From Pseudomonadota bacterium (GTDB lineage Bacteria > Pseudomonadota > Gammaproteobacteria > Burkholderiales > Burkholderiaceae), in contig JAJYBQ010000140.1 in NCBI GenBank assembly GCA_021778935.1, forward strand, positions 1 to 6,718: a DNA stretch of 6,718 bases. The letters run 5' to 3'. Below the pieces are notes generated by a model that saw nothing but the letters and a program-made list of their open reading frames with translations, was not told the origin of the DNA and did not search any database. The stretch's first letter is position 1, and the number at the start of each line of letters is the position of its first letter. Below are positions 1-5,687 of this stretch, in pieces. A program made the position numbers and the translations under genes.

Positions 1-1415
1 GCCTGCGCGTTGGCGTAGCCGATCGGCGCGCGCTGCGCGCTGCGCTCGGCCTCGATCAGATCGAGCACGCGGCCGCGGCCGGCCGCGTAGCGGATGCGCT
101 GCAGGTCCGCCGCGGCCTTGGCGGCGTCGAGCGCGCGCCGTTCGGCGGCGGCGAAGGCGGCGTCGTCGTCGAGCGCGTGCAGGGTGTCGGCGACCTGTCC
201 GAACGCGGCCAGCACGGTCTGGCGATACACCGCCAGCGCGGCGTGGAAGGCGTCCACCGCCGCGCGGCGCTGTGCCTGGAGCGCGCCGCCGTGGAAGATC
301 GGCACGGTCAGGCCGCCCGCCAAGGTCCAGAAGATGCTGCGCGACGTGCCCAGCGTCGTCGCCGCCAGTGCTGCAGTGCCGATCGAGGCGGAAAGCGGGA
401 AGCTCGGGTACATCTGCGCGGTGGCGATGCCGATGGCGGCACTGCGCGCATGCAGTTGTGCTTCGGCCGCCTGGATGTCCGGACGCTGCCGCACCAGCGT
501 CGAGGGCAGGCTCACCGGCAGCCGGGCCGGCAGCGTGAATTCGTCGAGGTCGAAGCGTGGCGGGATCCATGCCGTGGGAGCGCGGCCCACCAGGACGGCG
601 AGCGCATCCTGCGCCGTGCTGCACTGCGCGCGCAGCGGCGGCAGCGTGGCGCGGTCCTCGGCAAGCTGTGCTTGCGCGGCGAGTTCATCGCTGCGGTCGG
701 CGCGTCCCGCCGCGCGCGCTTCCCGAACCAGCGCAAGATTTCTGCGGTCCTCGGCGACGATCTTCCGGGCCGCTTCGATCTGCCGCCGCAGCGAGGCGAT
801 CGCGAGCGCCCGCGTCGCCACGCTTCCCGTAACCGTCAGCCGCGCGGCGGCGAGCTGGTATTCCTGGGTGTCGGCGAGCGCCTGCTGCGCCTCGACGGTG
901 CGCGCGGTGAGCCCGAAGGCGTCGGGCAGAAAACTGACGGTAGGCCCGATCTGATACAGATTGAAGATCGGCAGCCCCTGGCTTGCCGACGGCAGCAGTC
1001 CGAGCGCGAACGGCGGCCCCTTCTGTCGTTCCGCCGACGCCGCGAGGTCCACCTGCGGGTAGTAGCCGCCGCGGGCGACCGCCACCGCTTCCTGCGCCTG
1101 TGCCAGCGTCGCCCGCGCGATGGCGAGCGTGGGGCTGGCCGCGAGGGCTTCGCGCTCGACCCGGTCCAGTGCCGGATTGCGGAACGTCCGCCACCATTGC
1201 GCCGAGACCGGTCGGCCCTCGACGAGCCGCTGGATGGGTTCGCCCGCTCCCGGCGCGAGCCGGGATGCTGCCGACGGGGGGAGGAGGTGGTTCGTCGCCG
1301 GCGCGGTCGGCGGCACGAAGTCGGGACCGACGGTGCAGGCCGCCAACGGCAGGAGCGCGGCGAGGACGGCGGCGGTGAACGCCTGCCGGCGCGCGCGCGG
1401 CGGGCGCATCATCAT
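1..1415 (-). CDS. NodT-family efflux outer-membrane lipoprotein (3' end off the window)
   Basis: Outer-membrane channel subunit of a tripartite drug or solute efflux pump (TolC/OprM-like OEP family, NodT type); it would trimerise into a periplasmic duct and dock with an HlyD-type adaptor. Translating the minus strand from 1415 gives 471 codons open to the edge. Residues 1-27 form a lipoprotein signal: Arg-rich start, hydrophobic core and lipobox LAAC, with Cys27 the lipidated residue. The mature start TVGPDFVPP, the repeat motif YYPQV, LVRQRPDI (residues 307-314) followed by AAEAQLHA, and PIFHGGALQAQRRAA are hallmarks of the family. NodT proteins are usually about 460-520 aa, so only a short tail is missing. 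Three ATG codons stand in tandem (1415, 1412, 1409); AAGGAG lies 5 nt before the first. No pump or adaptor gene lies upstream, so partners, if linked, should lie beyond the left edge. Substrate cannot be told. Family call is firm. Confidence 0.93.
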   Translation of the reverse strand, partial: MMMRPPRARRQAFTAAVLAALLPLAACTVGPDFVPPTAPATNHLLPPSAASRLAPGAGEPIQRLVEGRPVSAQWWRTFRNPALDRVEREALAASPTLAIARATLAQAQEAVAVARGGYYPQVDLAASAERQKGPPFALGLLPSASQGLPIFNLYQIGPTVSFLPDAFGLTARTVEAQQALADTQEYQLAAARLTVTGSVATRALAIASLRRQIEAARKIVAEDRRNLALVREARAAGRADRSDELAAQAQLAEDRATLPPLRAQCSTAQDALAVLVGRAPTAWIPPRFDLDEFTLPARLPVSLPSTLVRQRPDIQAAEAQLHARSAAIGIATAQMYPSFPLSASIGTAALAATTLGTSRSIFWTLAGGLTVPIFHGGALQAQRRAAVDAFHAALAVYRQTVLAAFGQVADTLHALDDDAAFAAAERRALDAAKAAADLQRIRYAAGRGRVLDLIEAERSAQRAPIGYANAQ

Positions 1416-1581
1416 GCGCGCTCCTTCGCGGGCTTGCCCGCGCGTGCCCGGCACGGCGCGACTGCGACGTCGCCTGCAACCATGCCACGGGCCCCCCGTT
1501 TCACGAGCGACCGGAACACATCCAGCCGCCGGCCGGAGGAGCGCGAACCAAGCAGCGCCGTCGCCGTTTCCGTTTTCACAT

Positions 1582-1605
1582 TTCAATCCTACTGCAATGA
1601 TTGAA
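1582..1605. promoter_or_regulatory. Perfect dyad, possible repressor operator for the efflux gene
   Basis: TTCAATC at 1582-1588 is repeated as its exact inverse GATTGAA at 1599-1605, separated by 10 bases, in the AT-richer stretch about 170-190 bases upstream of the efflux gene start. Efflux outer-membrane genes are often controlled by TetR- or MarR-family repressors that bind such dyads; that role here is inference. No regulator gene is visible in the window. A chance 7-bp dyad is possible. Confidence 0.3.
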
Positions 1606-1627
1606 TCGATAGGGCGGCAACGGCCCG

Positions 1628-1673
1628 GATCACGTTGATCGGCCGCGGGGAATCCTGCGCAAGATCAACGATC
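1628..1673 (-). terminator. Imperfect hairpin downstream of the secreted-protein gene
   Basis: CGTTGATC (1633-1640) and GATCAACG (1663-1670) are exact inverse repeats with a 22-base GC-rich loop; pairing can extend outward through GATC sequences at each end with a 2-base bulge. It begins about 50 bases past the stop codon of the 1722-2171 gene, a sensible place for transcript termination or 3'-end protection, but there is no T tract. The left arm is also part of a separate small dyad, GATCA-CGT-TGATC (1628-1640), so a protein-binding site is an alternative. Confidence 0.25.
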
Positions 1674-1721
1674 GGACGCATGCCCTCGCGCGCGCCCGAC
1701 GTTGCCCGCAGGGAGCCGGGC

Positions 1722-2171
1722 TCAGGGCTTCGGCACCATGCAATCCCAGATGTCGCCTTCCGGCGCAGTGTCCGGGCAGCGCATCATGTGCGCCGTGCGC
1801 ACTTCCTTGCCGTCGCGGAATTCGACGGAAAAGTCGCGGTCCGGAATGTTCTGCAGGTCGAACGTCGAGTGGGCCGTGCACGGATGGTGGCGTCCGGCGG
1901 GTGCCGGTGTCAGGTCATACGCCACCGCGATTTTTCCGCCCTTGATCCAGAACCGGGGGTTCTTCGGCTCCTGGCCGCAGACGATCGGATCGACGACGAT
2001 GACCACGACGCGCTCGCGACTGCGATAGGGGAATACCTGGTGTGCTCCGGGAACCTTCTCCGCGATGGGAATCGAGAGGAACTTCATCGTGGGTTTGTCC
2101 TTCGGAACGTCGGCAAGCGCAGATGCGGACAACATGGTCGCGGCGATCAAAAATCCCACCTTTTTCAACAT
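1722..2171 (-). CDS. Small exported four-cysteine protein, function unknown
   Basis: A 149-residue protein I do not recognise. It starts MLKKVGFLIA and has a classical Sec signal peptide: two lysines, a hydrophobic stretch, then ASALA ending at residue 20, so signal peptidase I should cleave before Asp21. The mature part (about 129 aa) has no membrane segment and four cysteines (65, 98, 132, 144), which could form two disulfides in the periplasm. It has a hydrophobic strand (RVVVIVVDPIVC, 54-65) and a His-His-Pro-Cys stretch at 95-98; the chain ends WDCMVPKP. GGAG lies 7 bases before the ATG, supporting the start. It stands apart from its neighbours (306 and 209 base gaps), so it is probably transcribed alone. 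The signal peptide and reading frame make it a believable gene; nothing supports a specific role. Confidence 0.8.
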   Translation of the reverse strand: MLKKVGFLIAATMLSASALADVPKDKPTMKFLSIPIAEKVPGAHQVFPYRSRERVVVIVVDPIVCGQEPKNPRFWIKGGKIAVAYDLTPAPAGRHHPCTAHSTFDLQNIPDRDFSVEFRDGKEVRTAHMMRCPDTAPEGDIWDCMVPKP

Positions 2172-2257
2172 CTTTTTCTCCGATGAGGGAAAGTCAAACC
2201 CACGCCACCGGGACCGGGACAGTGGGGCTCGACGACGATCCTAATCTCATCGCCATG

Positions 2258-2279
2258 AAAAAAACAGGACGTACCCCTG
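2258..2279 (-). terminator. Small hairpin with T7 tract, candidate intrinsic terminator
   Basis: On the minus strand CAGG and CCTG arms (2279-2276 and 2268-2265), extendable by a G-T wobble, are followed directly by seven T (2264-2258). The stem is short, but the T run is rare in this GC-rich window and it lies downstream of the acyltransferase genes ending at 2381, just after a larger stem-loop. It would separate that operon from the 1722-2171 gene. Confidence 0.4.
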
Positions 2280-2295
2280 CTTTTCCGCAAGGAAT

Positions 2296-2327
2296 GGCGC
2301 CGAGATGTCATGCGCCATCTCGGCGCC
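2296..2327. repeat. Strong 12-bp stem-loop after the acyltransferase operon
   Basis: GGCGCCGAGATG (2296-2307) and CATCTCGGCGCC (2316-2327) are perfect inverse repeats around the 8-base loop TCATGCGC. The element starts about 53 bases past the stop codon at 2381 on the minus strand. It has no adjacent T tract itself, so it may act as an RNA 3'-end stabiliser, work with the T-run hairpin at 2258-2279, or be a member of a dispersed palindromic repeat. It shares GGCGCCGA...CATGCG...TCGGCGCC with the stem-loop at 5600-5629. Confidence 0.6.
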
Positions 2328-2380
2328 GTATCCGGAGATCGTTGCGAACTCCCCGGTCCGGGATCGGCGTATGCGGGCCA

Positions 2381-3256
2381 TCAGTAGATGCGCGCGGCGC
2401 CCGGCGGCCGGGTTTTGAATCGCCGGTGGGTCCAAAGGTACTGGTCCGGCATCCGCAGCACCCAGCGCTCGATTTCGCGGTTCATGCGGGCGGTGTCTTC
2501 CTCGACGCTGGCGCCGGGGAAGTCTTCCCAGGGCGGTTCGACGTGCAGCACGTATCCGTCGGCCGTCTGCTCCGTCACGGTCATCACGACTTTCGCGCCG
2601 ATCATGCGCGCGATGCGCGACACCATCGGCAGCGTGGCAGCATCGACGCCGAAGAACGGCACGAAGATCGAGTTGCCGTCGCCGGTGTCCATGTCCGGCA
2701 GGTAATAGAACGGCAGCCCGGATTGCATTGCGCGCAGCGCGGTGCGCAGTTCGGCGCCGCCGCGCGCGACCAGCAGGGGTTCGTTGAAGCGTGCGCGGCC
2801 GAACGCCAGCCAGCGGTCCCACACCGGATTGGATTGGCGCGCGTAGATCGACACCGCCTGGAATTCGAGGGCGATGCGGGCGCCGCCGGCGTCCAGACCG
2901 ACGAAGTGCGGGGCGAGCATGAGCAAGGGGCGGTTTTCGGGCGCACGAAGGTGTTCCATCCCTTCGGCGCGGACGAAATTCCGGATCTCCTCGGCCGGTG
3001 CACGCCAGAGCATGCCGTGATCGAGCGCGCCGCGCGCGACCTTGCGGAACATTCGGCGCAGAATGGCCCTCCGCTCGGCCTCGCCCAGATCCGGAAAACA
3101 GGCACGCAGGTTGGCATCGGCGATGCGCCGCCGCCGAATCACGGCGAGCACGGCCAGATCGCCGATGCGGTCGGCAAGCCGCCGGCGCGCGGCGGCAGAC
3201 CAGCGGGCGCTGCGCAGGATCAGCGCAACCCAGAGGTGGGCAAGGGCGGCGTTCAT
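2381..3256 (-). CDS. Lysophospholipid/lipid A acyltransferase, HtrB/LpxL-LpxM family (HX4D copy)
   Basis: A 291-residue inner-membrane enzyme of the HtrB/MsbB family, which moves acyl chains from acyl-ACP onto the lipid A precursor at the cytoplasmic face, forming secondary acyl esters. The catalytic HX4D motif is at His117-Asp122 (APHFVGLD). Other family marks are NLRACFPDL (49-57), LPDMD (186-190), the substrate-loop stretch SIFVPFFG (196-203) and the C-terminal QYLWTHRRFKTRPPG (272-286). The N-terminus has the expected hydrophobic anchor region. The ATG at 3256 overlaps the TGA of the preceding acyltransferase as ATGA, so the two are translationally coupled; no separate strong Shine-Dalgarno is seen. 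A longer reading upstream in this frame exists but would overlap the neighbour by nearly 300 bases and lacks family similarity. Whether this copy acts as LpxL or LpxM, and its chain length preference, cannot be told. Confidence 0.92.
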   Translation of the reverse strand: MNAALAHLWVALILRSARWSAAARRRLADRIGDLAVLAVIRRRRIADANLRACFPDLGEAERRAILRRMFRKVARGALDHGMLWRAPAEEIRNFVRAEGMEHLRAPENRPLLMLAPHFVGLDAGGARIALEFQAVSIYARQSNPVWDRWLAFGRARFNEPLLVARGGAELRTALRAMQSGLPFYYLPDMDTGDGNSIFVPFFGVDAATLPMVSRIARMIGAKVVMTVTEQTADGYVLHVEPPWEDFPGASVEEDTARMNREIERWVLRMPDQYLWTHRRFKTRPPGAARIY

Positions 3257-4110
3257 GGCAGGGGCAGTTCCACGCCCGCCGGCACCTTGTAGCGGTTGTA
3301 GCTCCACAGGTACTGCTCCGGGCAGCGGCGGATCAGTCGCTCCATTTCCCGGTTGATCGCCGCCGCATCCTGCGCCGGATTTCCCGTCAGCGTCTCCGCC
3401 AGGGGCTCCCAGCGCAGCCGGAATCCCGCCCCTCGCGGCCGCCGCAGCGCGACCACCGAGACGACGATCGCATCGTTCGCGAGCGCGAGGCGTGCCGGCA
3501 GCGTCATCGTGTACGCCGGGCGCCCGAAAAACGGCGCCCATACCCCTTCGCCGCGGGACGGCACCTGGTCGGGGAGCAGGCCTACGACCTGACGGTTGCG
3601 CAGTGCTCGCAGCATCAGCCGCACCCCGTGCAGATCGGCGGGGGCGAGCAGCAGGCCGCTACGCTTGCGCGCCAGCTCGAACAGCGGCTGCAGCGCGGCC
3701 TTGCGCGGTACTCGATAGAGCGCCAGCATCGGCCGCCGCCGCCCGGCCGGGCTCCACATGTAGCTTTGGGCGATCGCCTCGAAGCAGCCCAGGTGCGGGG
3801 TGAGCATGAGCACGGCGCGGTCCTGCGCCAGGATCGCCTCGATCACCTCGGGGTTCTCGGTCTCGATCCGCGCCAGCAGGTCTTCCCGCGGACGGGTCCA
3901 GACCCAGGCCGGTTCCAGCGCCTGCTTGCCGGCTTCCGCGATGGCCCGGGCCAGAGCCCGGTCCCGGTCCGGAAGATCGCGCGGCAGGTTCTCGCGCAGG
4001 CGGCGGCGATACCCCCGCGAAGTCCGATAGACGGCCCAGCCGAGCACGGCACCGAGCGCGTGCAGGACGCGCAGCGGCAGCAGGCCCAGGATCCGGAAGA
4101 GAAGCAGCAT
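3253..4110 (-). CDS. Lysophospholipid/lipid A acyltransferase, HtrB/LpxL-LpxM family (HX4E copy)
   Basis: First gene of the acyltransferase pair; 285 residues, somewhat shorter than the roughly 290-310 usual in the family. A hydrophobic N-terminus (residues 1-28) anchors it in the inner membrane. The catalytic HX4E is His106-Glu111 (TPHLGCFE). It also has GLLPDQVPSRGEGVWAPFFG (177-196), the canonical Asp-Gln block before the PFFG stretch, and QYLWSYNRYKVP (266-277), a variant of the usual ending Y-x-W-x-x-x-R-[FY]-K. Another in-frame stop lies five codons upstream of the ATG, so 4110 is the earliest ATG; no good Shine-Dalgarno precedes it (an AAAGGA lies about 25 bases away), so initiation may be weak or slightly different. 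It is divergent from metK and coupled to the next acyltransferase through ATGA. Family is firm; assignment as the first or second secondary acyltransferase is not. Confidence 0.93.
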   Translation of the reverse strand: MLLLFRILGLLPLRVLHALGAVLGWAVYRTSRGYRRRLRENLPRDLPDRDRALARAIAEAGKQALEPAWVWTRPREDLLARIETENPEVIEAILAQDRAVLMLTPHLGCFEAIAQSYMWSPAGRRRPMLALYRVPRKAALQPLFELARKRSGLLLAPADLHGVRLMLRALRNRQVVGLLPDQVPSRGEGVWAPFFGRPAYTMTLPARLALANDAIVVSVVALRRPRGAGFRLRWEPLAETLTGNPAQDAAAINREMERLIRRCPEQYLWSYNRYKVPAGVELPLP

Positions 4111-4195
4111 AGGGACGGGATGCTACCGGCATTCCTTTCGACGCCCGGGGTCGCGGGTTTGCGTTGCAACGAACGGATTTCCCCGCAAGGCTCCG

Positions 4196-4225
4196 TCAAC
4201 ATGCTCTGCGATGCCGTTATATACT
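4196..4225 (+). promoter_or_regulatory. Sigma70-like promoter of metK
   Basis: A near-consensus -10 TATACT (4220-4225) lies 18 bases after a -35-like TCAACA (4196-4201, four of six matching TTGACA). It sits in the only AT-leaning stretch between the divergent genes. Transcription would begin near 4232 and leave a leader of about 137 nt before the metK ATG, long enough to hold regulatory structure. The start point is a prediction. Confidence 0.55.
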
Positions 4226-4259
4226 CGCCGGACGGATCCGCTGGTTTAACGGTCAACTT

Positions 4260-4311
4260 GCAGGGCGGTCCGGGTCGGGGCCGGCATGTGCCGCCCGGCG
4301 GCGATTCCTGC
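4260..4311 (+). ncRNA. Nested stem structure in the metK 5' leader
   Basis: Three nested stems can form in order: GCAGG/CCTGC (4260-4264 with 4307-4311), CCGGG/CCCGG (4270-4274 with 4294-4298) and CGGC/GCCG (4282-4285 with 4290-4293) closed by the tetraloop ATGT. Together they make an elongated arm with internal loops in the transcript leader of a SAM synthetase, the kind of gene often controlled by SAM- or SAH-sensing RNA. I do not recognise it as any named riboswitch class, and in GC-rich DNA some pairing is expected by chance. Confidence 0.3.
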
Positions 4312-4322
4312 TAAAGCGCCAC

Positions 4323-4358
4323 CCGCCGTCCGGCGGTCATGGCGCCCCATGACCCGGA
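4323..4358 (+). promoter_or_regulatory. Mutually exclusive hairpins around the metK Shine-Dalgarno
   Basis: Two folds compete. In one, CCGCC (4323-4327) pairs with GGCGG (4332-4336) around GTCC. In the other, GTCATGG (4336-4342) pairs with CCATGAC (4347-4353) around CGCC, and the stem continues after a 2-base bulge by pairing TCCGG (4329-4333) with CCGGA (4354-4358), which covers most of the GGAG ribosome site (4356-4359). The first fold uses the anti-site bases and leaves the site free. This is the layout of a translational switch, read from base pairing only. Confidence 0.35.
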
Positions 4359-4368
4359 GACAAGGATT

Positions 4369-5544
4369 ATGGCGGGCGACTACCTCTTCACCTCGGAGTC
4401 CGTATCCGAAGGCCACCCCGACAAGGTGGCCGACCAGATTTCGGACGCCGTTCTCGACGCGATCCTCGCCAAGGACGCGTCTGCGCGCGTCGCGGCGGAA
4501 ACCCTGGTCACGACCGGCCTCGTGGTGCTCGCCGGCGAGATCTCCACCCATGCCACGATCGACTATCAGAGCATCGCGCGCGAAGTCGTCAAGCGCATCG
4601 GCTACGACAACAGCGACTACGGCATGGACTACAAAGGCTGCGGCGTCCTGGTCTGTTACGACCGTCAGAGTCCCGACATCGCGCAAGGCGTCGACGAAGG
4701 CAAAGGCCTGGATCTCGACCAGGGTGCCGGCGACCAGGGATTGATGTTCGGCTACGCCTGCGATGAAACGCAGGAATTCATGCCGGCGGCGATCCACTAC
4801 GCCCATCGCCTGGTGGAACGCCAGGCGGACCTGCGCCGCGACGGCCGACTGTCGTGGTTGCGCCCGGATGCGAAGTCCCAGGTGACCCTGCGCTACGTCG
4901 ACGGCAGGCCGCACTCGATCGACACGGTCGTCCTGTCGACCCAGCACGACCCCGACATCGCCCACGAAATGCTGTGCGAAGCGGTGATCGAGGAAGTCAT
5001 CAAGCCGGTTCTGCCCAAGGAATGGATCCGCGACACGCGCTATCTGGTCAATCCCACCGGCCGGTTCGTCGTCGGCGGCCCGCACGGCGACTGCGGTCTG
5101 ACCGGGCGCAAGATCATCGTCGACACCTATGGCGGTGCCTGCCCGCACGGCGGCGGCGCGTTTTCCGGCAAGGATCCGACCAAGGTCGACCGTTCCGCCG
5201 CCTATGCCGCGCGCTACGTTGCCAAGAACGTCGTCGCCGCCGGGTTGGCGCGGCGTTGCCAAGTCCAGGTGAGCTACGCCATCGGCTACTCCAAGCCCAT
5301 CAACATCACTGTGGACACCGCGGGAACCGGCGCGATCGCGGACGCGGCGATCGCCGCATTGGTGCAAGAGCATTTCGATCTGCGGCCCAAAGGCATCCTG
5401 CAAATGCTCGACCTGCGGCGTCCGGTGTATGAAAAGAGTGCGGCCTACGGCCACTTCGGCCGAGACGAGCCGGGCTTCAGTTGGGAGCGGACCGACCGCG
5501 CACTTGTCCTGCGCGACGCCGCGGGGCTCAAGGCGGCCGCGTGA
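4369..5544 (+). CDS. metK: S-adenosylmethionine synthetase (methionine adenosyltransferase)
   Basis: Cytoplasmic enzyme making S-adenosylmethionine, phosphate and diphosphate from methionine and ATP; SAM feeds methylation, polyamine and cofactor pathways. The 391-residue product opens [19 protein letters not shown], with His16 and Asp18 in the active site GHPDK loop; GAGDQG at 119-124 is the first family signature and GGGAFSGKD at 261-269 the second, with Lys268 and Asp269 in the ATP/metal site. The central and C-terminal blocks ([37 protein letters not shown]) are complete. An in-frame ATG at 4339 would add ten residues, but the family begins at the [19 protein letters not shown] position, and GGAG (4356-4359) lies nine bases before the ATG at 4369, so I chose 4369. 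It is transcribed alone, divergent from the acyltransferases, with its own promoter and structured leader. Confidence 0.98.
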   Translation: MAGDYLFTSESVSEGHPDKVADQISDAVLDAILAKDASARVAAETLVTTGLVVLAGEISTHATIDYQSIAREVVKRIGYDNSDYGMDYKGCGVLVCYDRQSPDIAQGVDEGKGLDLDQGAGDQGLMFGYACDETQEFMPAAIHYAHRLVERQADLRRDGRLSWLRPDAKSQVTLRYVDGRPHSIDTVVLSTQHDPDIAHEMLCEAVIEEVIKPVLPKEWIRDTRYLVNPTGRFVVGGPHGDCGLTGRKIIVDTYGGACPHGGGAFSGKDPTKVDRSAAYAARYVAKNVVAAGLARRCQVQVSYAIGYSKPINITVDTAGTGAIADAAIAALVQEHFDLRPKGILQMLDLRRPVYEKSAAYGHFGRDEPGFSWERTDRALVLRDAAGLKAAA

Positions 5545-5593
5545 GGCGTGACTGATGTTCGGCTGAGACGCCGCGACGGGTTGCGGAAATCGT

Positions 5594-5638
5594 GGGGTTC
5601 AGGCGCCGACGGCATGCGATCGGCGCCTGGAAATCCCC
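5594..5638 (+). terminator. Strong stem-loop after metK
   Basis: CAGGCGCCGA (5600-5609) and TCGGCGCCTG (5620-5629) pair perfectly around a 10-base loop containing CATGCG. Pairing resumes after a small internal loop with GGGG (5594-5597) against CCCC (5635-5638). It begins about 50 bases after the metK stop and precedes the next gene, so it probably ends or protects the metK transcript; no T tract follows, so classical intrinsic termination is uncertain. The core matches the stem-loop at 2296-2327. Confidence 0.55.
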
Positions 5639-5655
5639 GCTAAGCTTGGTATCCC

Positions 5656-5683
5656 GGCCGGGGAATGGTCCCCCTCGCCGGCC
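5656..5683 (+). promoter_or_regulatory. Hairpin directly upstream of the HD-GYP start
   Basis: GGCCG (5656-5660) pairs with CGGCC (5679-5683) and GGG (5661-5663) can pair with CCC (5670-5672), with a bulge on the 3' side. It ends four bases before the ATG at 5688, filling the place where a Shine-Dalgarno would be; no AGGAG-like site is seen there. It may limit initiation. It could equally be a chance product of GC-rich sequence. Confidence 0.3.
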
Positions 5684-5687
5684 TTCC

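Larger units (their letters stand above)
1416..1721. other. 306-base gap between efflux gene and small secreted-protein gene
   Basis: I find no convincing gene here on either strand. The part next to the efflux gene carries its Shine-Dalgarno (AAGGAG on the minus strand, just upstream of 1415). The middle, about 1565-1612, is markedly more AT-rich than the surroundings and holds a perfect dyad, so it is the likely promoter/operator region of the efflux gene, although no good -35/-10 pair can be picked out. The end near 1628-1673 holds an imperfect hairpin downstream of the secreted-protein gene. Confidence 0.5.

Noticed and set aside
177..1604. Plus-strand open frame of 475 codons antisense to the efflux gene
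   Set aside because: Arg/Gly/Pro-rich shadow frame typical of high-GC coding DNA; the minus-strand translation gives a clear NodT-family protein over the same bases.
2042..3292. Plus-strand open frame of 416 codons
   Set aside because: Covers the opposite strand of a convincing acyltransferase and crosses the intergenic hairpins; no recognisable protein features.
4194..4199. Minus-strand TTGACG as -35 of the acyltransferase operon
   Set aside because: Good -35 match, but at 16-18 bases spacing only GC-rich hexamers occur, so no -10 supports it; it also overlaps the metK -35.
2998..4314. Plus-strand open frame of 438 codons antisense to both acyltransferases
   Set aside because: Low-complexity Arg/Ala composition, no domain, and opposite the conserved acyltransferase reading frames; it also runs into the metK promoter and leader.
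4339..4368. Upstream in-frame ATG for metK adding ten residues
   Set aside because: The extension lies in a hairpin stem, has no ribosome site before it, and is not part of the family's N-terminus; the ATG at 4369 has GGAG nine bases upstream.
4232..4368. A known SAH or SAM-II riboswitch upstream of metK
   Set aside because: I looked for the conserved SAH-element core and SAM-II-like sequence and saw neither; the structure is therefore reported only as an unnamed candidate.
4246..5454. Minus-strand open frame of 402 codons inside metK
   Set aside because: Exact antisense of the highly conserved metK frame; the composition mirrors metK codons and gives no family.
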